Positions 25,029 through 35,685 are shown, counted from the first letter of the stretch. The stretch is 64,000 nt of DNA from Phytohalomonas tamaricis (GCF_003012345.1 NZ_PVRV01000021.1:1-64000), one strand, 5' to 3'. Notes: generated by a model from the sequence alone, not told the origin. A program made the numbers and translations.

Positions 25029-26393
25029 ATCTATGAGACTGAATTACCTTTTCTGCTATGCTTGGAGCGCTAGATACTTCCAAGATCACTTAGACTAATC
25101 TCTTCGATTTTACGTATTGCTTGCCTTGATCTCGCTTCTTCAGCTGCTTTCTAAAGGGTTCCAGAACCGCTGTCTTCATAGAAGAGAAGGCGTCAAGCAA
25201 TACGAGTTAAATGCAACCACCGAAAGCTAGACCATAGCCCATTCGATAGATACTTTAGATATGACACGGCCTACCGCTAGCTTTAGCTAGTGTACAGTCA
25301 TTTATGCCAGTACAGGCGAAAATTGTTACGTTCACTATGGTTTGGTTTAAGTCATGATATGGCTTTAGATGGTATTAGGGCGTACCGAACTGAACAAAGC
25401 TTCGACTAATATTAAGCAATTGCCAGCCTACAGCGTAGGAGGCGGCAGCACGCAGACAGCACTTATCCTTATCCTCTATACCTGGATCGCTGAGGCTGCA
25501 GCGCTGTTTCCTGCTGTCTGGCGTGTCGAGGTGCTCGCCATCGTGCTGATAGCTTCTCCGGCTACAGTTCCCTAATTTACAGATATCCTGACTAATTTGG
25601 TAAAGTAGACTTTTCTGAATTTTTTACTTGGCTGCCAGTAAGACACGGTGGCAAGGCGCCTCATGACTATGAATGAATGCCGCAAAGTGGGAATCGTCAG
25701 CATGCAAAGATATGAAGCCCAACCTACAAGCTATCTAGTTAATATGTTGGCATTTTATAAGCGCAAATCATGAGATAACTGACGGGGATGTGTGAACTAA
25801 TTTCCTATAAATTACTTTATGTTATATAAGTGGTTATCATAATTTGCTTATATAACACTCGAAGACATGGTTAATACCCTGATTCACTTTGGTCCCCCGT
25901 TCTGGCCCCCACACCAAACGGGGTTTTTTTATGCCTTAATTAACCTCTTGCTTGCTAAGAAAGTAGCAAGGCGCAGGTCTTGTCTGCTGCAGGCCTCGGC
26001 AGCCTACCGCTAGCAAAAGTAAATATTCACTTTACTTTAGTGATTTAGGTTATGACCGATAATGTGGATAGAGCTTTAAAGCTGGCGTGGCACCACATAG
26101 GTCAGGTTTATGTTACCTTGAATTAATATACAAGCTGGATAAACCTTACAGAATTTATAGCATCTTCAAGAAGAAAATTTCGGATTTCGTTTATACATGC
26201 ATCGACCATCATCAGTATTAATGAGTAAAACATGTTAAACGGTTCTGATAATGGCCTCTTTGCCATGTTCACCATAAGCGCCGTCTAAATGATTGAGGCG
26301 GCGGGTAGTGGTTTTCTACAAGAGCAGTACGTGGACTTTACTGCAGAAGAGCAATGCCCCAATTTTACGGCAATGACGTTAGGATAAACCACT
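25029..26393. other. 1.4-kb gene-free stretch
   Basis: No gene recognised on either strand; a 68-codon frame at 25369 has no support. It contains a strong orphan terminator at 25895-25930 with no coding gene upstream, so an untranslated RNA is possible. The remainder is AT-rich. Confidence 0.5.
25895..25930 (+). terminator. Orphan terminator, possible sRNA 3' end
   Basis: CCCCGTT (25895-25901) and AACGGGG (25917-25923) pair around a C-rich loop and are followed by seven T residues, a textbook intrinsic terminator. The nearest upstream plus-strand gene already has its own terminator 870 bp away. AT-rich sequence with possible -10 elements (TATAAC near 25851) lies before it. Confidence 0.75.
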
Positions 26394-28958
26394 ATGTTGG
26401 GCATGCGCGAGCGGTTAGAGGCACAACAAGCTATCCAGGATATGATTGCACGCGATGTGCCGCTGGCGCACATCCTCAATGCAATCTGTGCCATGATCGA
26501 ACGGCAGACACCTGAAGCGATAAGTTCGATTGTGTTGGTTGATCCCATTCATCAGACGCTTAGCCTTGTATCGGGTGGGCGCTTGCCGCAAGCGTACCAT
26601 GACATAGTGCAAAATGTGCCCATCGGACCTGAGGTGGGCGCTTGCGGCAGTGCTGCTTATCTCGAGCTTCCCGTTATCTGTGAGGATATCCAGGCCGATC
26701 CACGCTGGGAAAATTATAAGGCCGTGGCCCTGCAGTATGGCTTGCGCGCTTGTTGGTCATTTCCTGTCCTTACGCGTAATGGTCAGCTACTGGGAACATT
26801 TGCCACTTATTACCGTACTGTACGAAAGCCTGGTCAGGCCGAGCAGGAATTGATTGCTTGTGCGACTAGCCTCGTGGCACTGGCAATCGAACGTCGCAAT
26901 GATCGAAAGATACTTTCTGAAAGTGAGCAGCGTTATCGGTCCCTGTTCACGCATCATCCTGATGTCGTGTATTCCCTAGATCTTGATGGCTTTTTCACAA
27001 GCACTAATCTGGCTTCAGAGCGGGCCTCAGGACTTACTGAGCAGGACATACTTGGCAAGCATTATTCCCAATTAGTAGTCGAGAGCGACTTGGAAAAAAT
27101 CCATGCTGCGTTTAATCGCGTCAAGCAGGGAGAGCCCCAACATTACGAGGTAAGCGCATTTAACGCTAAAGGTGCGCGTATTTATCTTTCTATTACCAAT
27201 CTACCGATCATTGTTGATGGGCAGGTGGTGGGTGCTTACGGTATTGCTAAAGATATTTCGCAACGCAAAGTGCAAGAAATGCATTTGCGTATTCTCCAGC
27301 GTAGTGTCGAGTCCAGTATTAACGGCACGGTTATTGTCGATGTCCTTCAAGACGATATGCCCATTATTTACGTCAATCCGCCATTCCTGCAGATAAGTGG
27401 TTATAGCTTAGAAGAGGTCATAGGACGTAATTGTCGCTTTTTGCAAGGGCCGGATACCGCACCAGAGAGTGTTGCCCTGGTGCGTCAAGGCATTGCCGAT
27501 CGCTGTGAAGTGCATGTAACTCTTCTCAATTACCGCAAGGATGGCACTTCATTTTGGAATGATTTGTTTCTTTCGCCTGTGCCGAATGAAAAGGGAGTGA
27601 TTACCCATTACGTTGGCGTACAGCATGATATTTCGGAACAAAAGCTCTACGAGGACAGGCTTGCCTATTTAGCGACCCATGATCCACTAACCCGACTGCC
27701 CAATCGTGCGCTACTTGAGGAGCGGTTGAACCATATCCATCAAAAGGATACGCAGCAGAAGGGAATAATAGCAGTATTATTTATCGATCTTGATGACTTT
27801 AAGCCCATCAACGATTGTTTAGGTCACGCCTTTGGTGATCGTTTATTGGTTGAAGTCTCACGGCGCTTGGAGACCCTATTAACAGTTGAAGAGACGTTAG
27901 CGCGCATAGGAGGCGATGAGTTTGTCATGCTCTTGCCTAACCTTGAGCATGACGGCCAAGCCGTAGACATGGCCAAACGGATATTAGCGCTTGTGGCCAA
28001 GCCTTATCATATTGACGGAGAGGAAATTTATTTGACCTCTAGCGTCGGGATAGCGACGAGCCACGACGTTCTTTATCAGCCTTCACAACTTGTGCAACAT
28101 GCTGATATGGCAATGTATGGAGCCAAAAAACAAGGCAGAAATACGTATGCCATTTACTCTCCGGATATTCTGACAGTCGCTAATGAGCGCGTTATGCTTC
28201 GGCGCGAGCTTGATGAAGCCATCAAGGCGGGTAGCTTTACACTACATTACCAACCACTCATTTGTAGCGCTGATGGCTCTATAAAGGGGTTTGAGGCCTT
28301 GATTCGTTGGGCTCACCCTAGCAGGGGCTACGTTTCACCCGCGATATTCATCCCTGTCGCTGAGCAGACAGGCCAGATCATTCGTCTAGGACACTGGGTC
28401 TTGGAGCAAGCTTGTCGAGATATCATGACTCTTAACACGTCGCTCGGGCAGCAATATTCAGTAGCAGTGAATATTTCACCCTTGCAGTTTCATCGAAAAA
28501 CATTTTTGGAAAATCTACGCACCATTCTTGACGAAACCGGCTTTCCTGCTCATCTGCTCGATATTGAGCTGACAGAGGGAGTGCTAATGGATCACGCCAA
28601 GATCGCGATTGAAAGACTCAATGCATTACGGCTTATGGGCATCAGTGTCTCCATTGATGATTTCGGCACGGGGTATTCGAGCCTAAGTTATTTAAAAAAT
28701 CTCCCGATCAGTACGATCAAGATCGACCGTAGCTTTGTGCAGGAAATAACCACAAATCCTCATGACGCCGCCATTGCGCAGGGGATTGTCACCATGGCCC
28801 ATCACTTGGGGCTCAAAGTTGTCGCGGAAGGGATTGAGACAAAAGAGCAGTATTTGGATCTAACCGAGAGGGGGTGTGATTTATTCCAGGGTTACCTGTT
28901 TGCGCGCCCCATGCCGCTAGAGTCCTTGAAAGCTTACCTGCATACTCATCAGTGCTAA
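26394..28958 (+). CDS. GAF-PAS-LOV-GGDEF-EAL bifunctional c-di-GMP enzyme, putative blue-light receptor
   Basis: An 854-residue soluble protein. A GAF domain occupies about 20-165 (ACGSAAYLELPVICEDI). A PAS domain covers about 175-295. The second PAS is a LOV domain (about 298-420): GRNCRFLQG places the flavin-reactive Cys at residue 347, and NYRKDGTSFWNDLFLSPV plus VGVQHDIS complete the signature. The GGDEF motif is intact at 506-510 and EAL at 634-636 (GFEALIRWAHP), with DDFGTGYSS and KIDRSF downstream. Both cyclase and phosphodiesterase activity are possible, with light and a GAF ligand as inputs. No transmembrane segment. The start has only a weak AGGATAA site. Confidence 0.93.
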   Translation: MLGMRERLEAQQAIQDMIARDVPLAHILNAICAMIERQTPEAISSIVLVDPIHQTLSLVSGGRLPQAYHDIVQNVPIGPEVGACGSAAYLELPVICEDIQADPRWENYKAVALQYGLRACWSFPVLTRNGQLLGTFATYYRTVRKPGQAEQELIACATSLVALAIERRNDRKILSESEQRYRSLFTHHPDVVYSLDLDGFFTSTNLASERASGLTEQDILGKHYSQLVVESDLEKIHAAFNRVKQGEPQHYEVSAFNAKGARIYLSITNLPIIVDGQVVGAYGIAKDISQRKVQEMHLRILQRSVESSINGTVIVDVLQDDMPIIYVNPPFLQISGYSLEEVIGRNCRFLQGPDTAPESVALVRQGIADRCEVHVTLLNYRKDGTSFWNDLFLSPVPNEKGVITHYVGVQHDISEQKLYEDRLAYLATHDPLTRLPNRALLEERLNHIHQKDTQQKGIIAVLFIDLDDFKPINDCLGHAFGDRLLVEVSRRLETLLTVEETLARIGGDEFVMLLPNLEHDGQAVDMAKRILALVAKPYHIDGEEIYLTSSVGIATSHDVLYQPSQLVQHADMAMYGAKKQGRNTYAIYSPDILTVANERVMLRRELDEAIKAGSFTLHYQPLICSADGSIKGFEALIRWAHPSRGYVSPAIFIPVAEQTGQIIRLGHWVLEQACRDIMTLNTSLGQQYSVAVNISPLQFHRKTFLENLRTILDETGFPAHLLDIELTEGVLMDHAKIAIERLNALRLMGISVSIDDFGTGYSSLSYLKNLPISTIKIDRSFVQEITTNPHDAAIAQGIVTMAHHLGLKVVAEGIETKEQYLDLTERGCDLFQGYLFARPMPLESLKAYLHTHQC

Positions 28959-29367
28959 GCTCAAACAAGCATTTAAGCGGCTAAGTTGCCATGAGCTCTT
29001 TTGCTATAATCTTTTATTCGAAGTCAGCATTCACGTTATAGCTCTTGGCACGGCTTGCTCAGCTTGAAGTGACTCTGATATTCCGCGGCGCAATGCTACG
29101 ACTATAGTCTAATTACCACTTCTGTTCTAAAATCATTCTGAGTGTAATTTTTGCGTGGCTAAAGCCCATGTAAATTACTCTACTATCGATTGATACTCAC
29201 AATATCGACGCTAATATGACACCGAAAATTGAGCATAACCGGTGATCTTTCTCCCATGGAGCCAAGCAGAACGAGTGAGTACTAAGCAACCAGAGCCTAG
29301 AAAGTTCATAAAGTACCTGCCGGTTCCACTATTTCTCCCAGTGATCACTATCTATATTTGAGGCCCC
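28959..29367. other. Gene-free stretch
   Basis: No gene or clear signal; presumably holds the promoter of the MFS gene. Confidence 0.5.
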
Positions 29368-30552
29368 ATGCCCCGTCATTACAATCCGCTTTTAACGCTT
29401 CTAGCGTTGGCGACAGGTGGCTTCGCCATCGGAACGACTGAATTTGCGAGCATGAGCCTGCTGCCGAATATTCAGCAGGATCTTAAGATCAACCCCTCGG
29501 AGGCCAGCCATATTATTAGTACCTATGCGCTGGGTGTCGTTGTGGGTGCCCCTATTATTACGGTTATTGCCGCCCGAGTTGGACGAAAGCCTTTACTATT
29601 AATCTTAATGGCGATGTTTGCCGCAGGACATGCTTTAAGCGCCTTGGCACCTGACTACGGCTCCCTGTTGCTGTTTCGCTTTATCAGCGGTTTACCACAT
29701 GGTGCCTATTTTGGTCTCGCTGCGCTAATGGCTGCCTCGGTAGCGCCAGTGGGCCAACGTACCCGGGCAGTGGGCTACGTAATGCTTGGGTTGACGGTTG
29801 CTACCATTGCAGGTGTGCCTTTGGCCACCTGGCTAGGTCACGCTGTTGGCTGGCGGGGCGGATTCTGGTTTGTTATGGCATTGGCGTTGCTCACGATCGC
29901 TTTAGTCGCATGGTTTGCACCGCCTGTGACTACGCAAGTGACAACTAGTCCATTAAGAGAACTTGGCGCGCTGCGCAGCAGGGATGTCTGGCTGACACTG
30001 GCGATAGGCGCGGTCGGTTTCGGTGGCATGTTCGCGGTCTATACCTATCTGACCTCGACACTGGATGAAGTTACGGGCATGTCTGAAGCATCTATGCCTA
30101 TCGTGCTTAGTGTTTTTGGCATAGGCATGACGGTCGGTAATCTCTTGATGCCTCGTTTGGCTGACCGCGCCCTGATGCCGACGGCCGGAGGTATTCTAAT
30201 CTGGAGTGCTGTGTCATTGGCACTATTTCCATTTACCGCCAGTAATGTCTGGCTGATTACTTTGAATGTGTTTTTGATTGGGATAGGTGGCGCCTTGGGT
30301 ACCGTGCTACAGACGCGCTTGATGGACGTTGCCGGTGATGCTCAGAATTTGGCAGCTTCACTCAATCATGTCGCTTTCAATATAGCCAACGCCCTCGGGC
30401 CTTGGTTAGCTGGGCTGGCGTTAGCGTCAGGTTACGGTTACCGTTCGACAGGAATTGTCGGTAGCCTTCTGGCACTAGGCGGTTTCATGTTATGGATTGT
30501 TGCTTGGCGGGCTGATCGTGCATCGCGTATCGCGCCCGTCGCTGACCATTGA
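29368..30552 (+). CDS. MFS exporter, AraJ/DHA1-like
   Basis: A 394-residue major facilitator with twelve predicted helices. The N-terminal block LLALATGGFAIGTTEFASMSLLPNI is typical of the AraJ/PbuE/NepI-like sugar-nucleoside and drug efflux branch. The loop 2-3 motif RVGRKPLLL and the helix 5 motif (VGYVMLGLTVATIAGVPLATWLG, motif C) mark it as an antiporter. Substrate unknown. It is a single gene followed by a hairpin at 30655. Confidence 0.92.
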   Translation: MPRHYNPLLTLLALATGGFAIGTTEFASMSLLPNIQQDLKINPSEASHIISTYALGVVVGAPIITVIAARVGRKPLLLILMAMFAAGHALSALAPDYGSLLLFRFISGLPHGAYFGLAALMAASVAPVGQRTRAVGYVMLGLTVATIAGVPLATWLGHAVGWRGGFWFVMALALLTIALVAWFAPPVTTQVTTSPLRELGALRSRDVWLTLAIGAVGFGGMFAVYTYLTSTLDEVTGMSEASMPIVLSVFGIGMTVGNLLMPRLADRALMPTAGGILIWSAVSLALFPFTASNVWLITLNVFLIGIGGALGTVLQTRLMDVAGDAQNLAASLNHVAFNIANALGPWLAGLALASGYGYRSTGIVGSLLALGGFMLWIVAWRADRASRIAPVADH

Positions 30553-31075
30553 GCACTTTTAGGTATTAAGCCAGAAGAATAAAGGTACCTGGCCGTGGCA
30601 GTTTCTAACTTGAAGTATTAAGCGAGTAAAGGAATCAATCTTTTCTTTCATGTTGGGGCAAGGCGCATTGCGTCTTGCCCCGATTTATTTGGTATCCGGT
30701 ATCGAAGCAGACCGTAGAGGTAATTAAACTGCTCGCATGGTTTGGTTGTCTATATAAGCTTTATGTTCGGTAAGTTTGGGAACGTGAAGACCTCATGATT
30801 TTGTTATTTTCTGTGCCAGTATCACTGACATCTTAATCATTGTTAACAAACTGCTGGCGTCTGCTTTCCCCTGTTAAGAGTGATACGAGCGAAGCAGGTA
30901 CCAATGGCTCCTATTTGATTAGGTATCTAACTATTCGGCGCTATGATCTTTAAGGCTTACGTAATTTTTCAAGTCGAAATTTGCGGCATGATGGATGGTT
31001 CTAAATATTTATTTGCTGAAAGTGTTTCTCTGGTCCTTTCAAACACCGTTGAATTCATAACTACGACAGAACTTC
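30553..31075. other. Gene-free stretch
   Basis: Contains the hairpin at 30655-30681. No gene recognised. Confidence 0.5.
30655..30681 (+). terminator. Hairpin terminator after MFS gene
   Basis: GGGGCAAG and CTTGCCCC pair, extended inward by GCG/CGT, and are followed by a weak T-rich tail (GATTTATTT). It lies 100 bp after the MFS stop. Confidence 0.65.
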
Positions 31076-32050
31076 ATGTCTTTACTATTTTCGTTCCAGC
31101 GTCTTCGCTGCCTCTGCTCTGAAACCTTTCGGCGTATTAAACGCTCAGATCGTCAAGAAGCGATTCGTCAGTACCAGAAACGCTTTGGCCATCCGCCGTC
31201 GCTTGAGAATCCTACGTCATGGAGCGAAAAGTTGACCCGCTTCAAGCTTGAGGCTGACCGTCCACTTTACCGGCAACTGGCCGATAAATTAGCTGTTCGT
31301 GATTTTGTCGCTGCCCAGATTGGTGAAGAATATTTAATACCGCTTATCGATTCAGCACCTCGCCTGAGCCGCAAGATGTTTGATGCCCTGCCAGAAGCCT
31401 TTGTGATCAAGGCGAACCACGGCAGTGCTATGAACCATATTGTCTTCAATAAAGCGCAAGTTTCGTTTGCACAGCTGCGTCAAGAAACAGATCGCTGGAT
31501 AAGCCGCAATTTTTATTGCGGTTCTCGTGAGACTCAATACCGTCAGATTCCACGCCGAGTCCTTGTTGAAAGACTAATGACTGACAGGAATGGAACTGTT
31601 CCGGTTGATTATAAATTTCATTGTTTCAGAAAGAATGGGAAACCATACATCATAGTCCAGGTTGATAGTGATCGATTTGACGACCATTGCCGGGATTACT
31701 TCACTGCCGACTGGCAGCGTCTGCCTCTCAAGGTTAAGTATCCTAATAGCCCAGAAGGTAGACACCCGGTGCGGCCCGAGCAGCTCGATGCCTTACTTCA
31801 GGCAGCTACAACCTTGGCAAATGGATTTGCCTATGTCCGCGTTGACCTTTATGTCGTGCAAGGTCGAGTTTATTTTGGAGAGATGACATTTACTCCCGGC
31901 AGCGGATTTGAACGTTTCGAGCCTCCTACATTTGACCGAGCATGGGGGGATCTATTTGATCTAGAACACCAACTTTCACTATTCACGCTAAAGGATCTTG
32001 AAGCCGCTAGAATAAGCAATACAGAGATGGTCGTAACCAATGTCGCTTAG
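31076..32050 (+). CDS. TupA-type ATP-grasp protein
   Basis: A 324-residue protein of the ATPgrasp_TupA family, seen in teichuronopeptide and surface-polysaccharide loci, where members are thought to ligate amino acids or act as glycosyltransferase-like enzymes. Landmarks: FGHPPSLENPTSWSEKLTRFK, DKLAVRDFVAAQIGEEYLIPL, FVIKANHGS (ATP-binding Lys), VDYKFHCFRKNGKPYI, and YVRVDLYVVQGRVYFGEMTFTPGSGFERF (metal-binding Glu). The normally adjacent polysaccharide genes are absent, so it is isolated. Exact substrate is unknown. Confidence 0.85.
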   Translation: MSLLFSFQRLRCLCSETFRRIKRSDRQEAIRQYQKRFGHPPSLENPTSWSEKLTRFKLEADRPLYRQLADKLAVRDFVAAQIGEEYLIPLIDSAPRLSRKMFDALPEAFVIKANHGSAMNHIVFNKAQVSFAQLRQETDRWISRNFYCGSRETQYRQIPRRVLVERLMTDRNGTVPVDYKFHCFRKNGKPYIIVQVDSDRFDDHCRDYFTADWQRLPLKVKYPNSPEGRHPVRPEQLDALLQAATTLANGFAYVRVDLYVVQGRVYFGEMTFTPGSGFERFEPPTFDRAWGDLFDLEHQLSLFTLKDLEAARISNTEMVVTNVA

Positions 32051-32390
32051 CTGTGAGCTCAACCGAATCCTGTCTAAAAATACCTGCGCTCGCCTATACG
32101 ACGTTAGCAACGGACTTGGCGTGCTCATCTATCCTACGTAGTCCGGTCATACAGCGTCAGTGGCTCACTTTTCTTTGGTTGTGGCTTAAGGCCTTTTGTA
32201 AGGGGAGTAATAGCTTACGGTGCCAGCTTCCTAGCTGGCATGCTTAGAATACCTATGTTCTTGGCATAACAGACGTTGATAGTGTTATGTAAGTCAAAGC
32301 AAGAACAGAGGGAATTTGTTAGATCTTATTACATTAAATTTCGCTTGAATCATGCCGATCTCATAAATAAGCAATCATGAGCTTCGCACA
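32051..32390. other. Gene-free stretch with dispersed repeat
   Basis: No supported gene. The segment 32069-32122 resembles 36979-37032. Confidence 0.5.
32069..32122 (+). repeat. Diverged dispersed repeat, copy A
   Basis: Shares CCTGCGCT, ATACG-CGTTA and a following GG-C pattern, in the same order and spacing, with 36979-37032. Both follow a TGTCTAA. Clearly diverged; may be a remnant of an intergenic element. Confidence 0.5.
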
Positions 32391-32573
32391 ATGCATAACG
32401 GTACTTGGCAAGATGTTGAATTAATGTGCACGATGTGCAAAACGACATATACATTCAAGATGGTTAGTAAGGCCGCAAGAGAAGAAATTTACTGTCCTAA
32501 TCCTGCTTGCTCTGCCTTCCAGCATTATATGTACGAGCATGCTATGACTGCGCATCATAAAATGTCGTTATAA
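32391..32573 (+). CDS. Small CxxC zinc-binding protein, unknown
   Basis: A 60-residue frame with CTMC followed after 19 residues by CPNPAC, a spacing that suits a zinc ribbon. The remainder is helical and His-rich at the end (HAMTAHHKM). No good ribosome site is visible and no family is recognised, so it may be a real small protein or chance. Confidence 0.4.
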   Translation: MHNGTWQDVELMCTMCKTTYTFKMVSKAAREEIYCPNPACSAFQHYMYEHAMTAHHKMSL

Positions 32574-33596
32574 ATTTCTTAGGTTCGGTACTTGTAAACC
32601 AGATTAGGTTCTGCCTGAGAAATCAATGATCGCAGGGCTAGGTAGGCAGGAATTGCAGAAAAGACAGTATTTAAAAAAGATTACTTTGAGTCCGTTTTTA
32701 ATAGTGTATGAGCATGCGAACGAATTTTCAGATCGGCATAAGTCGCCATGCCCAAGTTCTTTTTGAGGCGATGATTCATGTGAGTAAAAAGCCCCGCCAG
32801 AGCGGGGCACATAGTCAGCCACTAAAATAAGCGGCCAATATGCCATCACGCATCGGTTGAGCGTCGACGGTGCCTTTTCACGATCACTATGGCCTCATGA
32901 ACCGCCGGCGCTCACCGATGCGTTCAGTCATTTGAAGCAGCAAGACCTCTTACGTAGCATTGTCGGCGATTATTATTTATTAGTATATTTTGATTATATA
33001 GTATTAATACTGCATTGCATTAACTTTCGTTTATTTAAGTAGGCTGGGTACCTGAAGTTTACTATTGCTCTTTCATGCCCTGTATCGATTATTCTGACTC
33101 GCATAACAGGGGCAGTGATGCAAGCAATGGGCCTTGCTGAGAATATTCCCAAACATAGCGTGACTGGGTACCGGCATAATCATGATTTTCTAATTCGTGC
33201 ATGTTTTCCCGCTCATTTTTCATGCGGGCTTTTTGTATCTTTGCCAGTTCTCTCTTGCTGCTACCCATATCGCAATTTCAATCTGTAATAGTGCTAATCA
33301 ATGGCATACAAACGAGTAATCTTTTGCTTGTTCGGCCCGTGTTGAGAAGCTGGCTATTGGACAAGATGATTCTTGTGGCCCTTTCCTTGGTTCATGCATC
33401 AATGTCCTTATAAATATATACCTAGATATTTAATTTTTTTTCCTTGTAAGCCGATAACCAAGCAGTACATTCGCATTGCAAAAGGGCAGCGGACAGCAGT
33501 GCTCAGTAAAGCCGGGCGCTTTCCAAATTCCCCACTCAATTGACGCGGGGCTCGCAGCAGCTGCGATGGGAAACCCCTTAGACAGGACCGTAATCC
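32574..33596. other. 1-kb gene-free stretch before the chemoreceptor
   Basis: No supported gene. It contains a strong minus-strand terminator (32786-32808) with no minus-strand gene to its right. The last ~100 bp are GC-richer with short inverted repeats and form the leader of the chemoreceptor gene. Confidence 0.5.
32786..32808 (-). terminator. Orphan minus-strand terminator
   Basis: Read on the minus strand: GCCCCGC-TCTG-GCGGGGC followed by TTTTT. The nearest minus-strand gene on the right side is more than 2.5 kb away, so an unrecognised RNA or a lost gene is implied. Confidence 0.8.
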
Positions 33597-35375
33597 ATGA
33601 TCTTAAATAAAAGTGTCAAACTGCGCTTGGCGGTGAGTCTCGGTATCTGTATTGCCTTACTGCTAATCGTCGGAGCGCTTGGCATCTATAGCTCCAGCAA
33701 AACGCAGCAAGGCCTTGAGCGAACCTATAAAGAAAACGTGTTGCCACTACAGGCTTTGGGAGAAATTCGTGAAGCGCATCTAAGCACACGAGTCAAAGTC
33801 ACCGCAGAACAGCGTGACCGTAACCCCGTTACGGCGGCTGAAACAAAAGGTGAGGTTGCAGAAAACGACCGCATCATTGATGAAGCGTGGGCAAAATATT
33901 TTCCCGATATGATCACCACGGATGCCGAAAGGACGATAGCGGAAGCGCTTCATCGCGATATTCTTGTGCTGCGAGCCAGTATCGAGCAGCTCAATGATGT
34001 CATGATCGCTGGTGACTTTGAGCGAGCCCGTGAGATCGCAACCACTGACCTGCGCGCGGAATACCCCAAAGTACTGAATGGCCTTAAAGAAATTGTAAAG
34101 GCTAACGTGGCACAGGCGGATAGTAGCTATAATGCTAATACGATGGAATATGCTGTATCTCGTAATATTATTATTAGTGTGATTGTGCTGGCTTTCATTT
34201 TAGCAACTGCTCTGTCGCTCTGGTTGATTCGCGGCATTATGGTGCCGTTGTCAAAAGCACGTGAATTTGCAGAAGCGTTGGCTAGGGGGCAACTCGATAC
34301 GCCTATCGATATCACCAGCAAAGACGAATTCGGCGATATGCTGTATTCGCTCAAGGCTATGGAAACCAAGCTTTCTGAAGTGGTGCGTTCTGTTCGCCGT
34401 AATGCTGAAGAAGTCGATTTCGCCTCTGGTGAAATTGCCCAAGGCAATGACGATTTGAATCGTCGTACCCAGGAGCAGGCCGCTAGCCTGGAGGAAACGG
34501 CCGCCTCCATGGAAGAAATCACGACCACGGTGCGTCAGAATGCCGATAATGCCGTCCAGGCAGACCACTTGGTTCAAGGCGTGAGTCGGCAGGCCCAGCA
34601 GGGCGGAGAGGTTGTTCAGCAGGCTGTGGGTGCCATGACTGAAATCAGTACCTCCAGTCGCAAGATATCGAGCATTGTAGGCTTAATCGATGAAATCGCC
34701 TTCCAGACTAACCTGCTCGCGCTCAACGCTGCGGTAGAAGCGGCACGTGCGGGTGAACAAGGGCGCGGTTTTGCGGTCGTTGCGAGTGAGGTACGCAATC
34801 TGGCTAGTCGCAGCGCTAACGCTGCCAAAGAGATCAAGGGGTTGGTCGAAGATAGCGTGGCCAAGGTCGAATCCGGCACTGCGCTAGTTGACCGAGCGGG
34901 ACAGACATTGACGGAAATTGTTGATAGCGTCAAACGCGTTACCGATCTGGTGGGTGAAATTGCTGTTGCCAGCAAAGAGCAGGCACAGGGTATTGATCAA
35001 GTTAACGTTGCGGTGTCGCAGATGGATGCCGTGACCCAGCAGAACGCCAGTTTGGTTGAACAATCGAGTGCCGCCAGCCGCTCTTTGCAATCCCAAGCGA
35101 CGGCCTTGCTTAAGGAGATATCATTCTTCCAAAGCGCAGATGCTGTACCGACGTCTCCTGTCGCGCTGATGGGCAACCTTGTGTCCAAGACGTCTAGTGC
35201 TTCAATGGGGACACAGCATAACGCCGCACCGGCACGTATGGCGTCCAAAGCTTCCTCAGCTTCTAAAACTCAAAAGATAGCGCAGAGCACACCGCCAGTG
35301 TCGGCCAAGCCGACACCACGGATACCGGCCAAGGCAGCGGTTGCTGCCAGTGATGATGACTGGACTGAGTTTTAA
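33597..35375 (+). CDS. Methyl-accepting chemotaxis protein
   Basis: A 592-residue membrane chemoreceptor. TM1 is at about residues 10-32, then a periplasmic four-helix-bundle ligand domain with a TarH-like pattern, and TM2 ([21 protein letters not shown]) at about 185-205. HAMP follows, then methylation helices and the invariant hairpin tip [41 protein letters not shown]-type sequence around residue 360-395. An Ala/Ser/Pro linker leads to a terminal DWTEF, matching the CheR/CheB-binding pentapeptide. It should signal through CheA/CheW encoded elsewhere. The ligand is unknown. A bidirectional terminator follows. Confidence 0.95.
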   Translation: MILNKSVKLRLAVSLGICIALLLIVGALGIYSSSKTQQGLERTYKENVLPLQALGEIREAHLSTRVKVTAEQRDRNPVTAAETKGEVAENDRIIDEAWAKYFPDMITTDAERTIAEALHRDILVLRASIEQLNDVMIAGDFERAREIATTDLRAEYPKVLNGLKEIVKANVAQADSSYNANTMEYAVSRNIIISVIVLAFILATALSLWLIRGIMVPLSKAREFAEALARGQLDTPIDITSKDEFGDMLYSLKAMETKLSEVVRSVRRNAEEVDFASGEIAQGNDDLNRRTQEQAASLEETAASMEEITTTVRQNADNAVQADHLVQGVSRQAQQGGEVVQQAVGAMTEISTSSRKISSIVGLIDEIAFQTNLLALNAAVEAARAGEQGRGFAVVASEVRNLASRSANAAKEIKGLVEDSVAKVESGTALVDRAGQTLTEIVDSVKRVTDLVGEIAVASKEQAQGIDQVNVAVSQMDAVTQQNASLVEQSSAASRSLQSQATALLKEISFFQSADAVPTSPVALMGNLVSKTSSASMGTQHNAAPARMASKASSASKTQKIAQSTPPVSAKPTPRIPAKAAVAASDDDWTEF

Positions 35376-35402
35376 ATGGAATGGACTGGTGCCCGTTAAG
35401 AC

Positions 35403-35431
35403 AAAAAAGGCCGCCGATTGGCGGCTTTTTT
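35403..35431. terminator. Bidirectional terminator
   Basis: GCCGCC-GATT-GGCGGC is flanked by AAAAAA on the left and TTTTTT on the right, so it can end both the chemoreceptor transcript and minus-strand transcription of the small gene at 35530. Confidence 0.93.
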
Positions 35432-35529
35432 CATAGGTTTTAAGGTAGCGAACTAATGCGAGACGATTCAGCTAGGTAAGGATCAGGGTAAACCACTGAT
35501 ATGCCCACTTGATTGAACATCCAAAGGCC

Positions 35530-35685
35530 TTACTTATTGCCGTCGCGAGTCGGACGGTCCTTTTGTCCAGAGTTTTTGCGATGCTGATATTTGTCCCAGA
35601 GTTGTTGAGCAGTCTGCTTCGCTTTGCGCCGATTTTCAGGCTTTCTAAGCCAACTCGTTATCATGGCACCGATGGCTCGTTTCAT
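35530..35685 (-). CDS. Small basic protein, unknown
   Basis: A 51-residue protein, rich in Lys, Arg and Gln (SWLRKPENRRKAKQTAQQLWDKYQHRK). The ATG at 35685 has GAGGTG five bases upstream and is preferred over a longer frame. It ends with Gly/Asn/Lys polar residues. No family recognised; it is likely helical and may bind nucleic acid or membranes. The shared bidirectional terminator on its 3' side supports it being a real gene. Confidence 0.6.
   Translation of the reverse strand: MKRAIGAMITSWLRKPENRRKAKQTAQQLWDKYQHRKNSGQKDRPTRDGNK

Noticed and set aside
25369-25575. 68-codon hydrophobic frame
   Set aside because: No ribosome site, no conserved motif and an abrupt composition change; not supported as a gene.
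25889-25918. tRNA-like 3' end (CCCCCACACCA)
   Set aside because: Ends like an acceptor stem with CCA, but no matching 5' strand, T-loop or anticodon arm could be found; it is part of a terminator hairpin.
33480-33596. c-di-GMP riboswitch in the chemoreceptor leader
   Set aside because: The leader is structured and GC-rich, but the conserved GEMM core elements could not be found.
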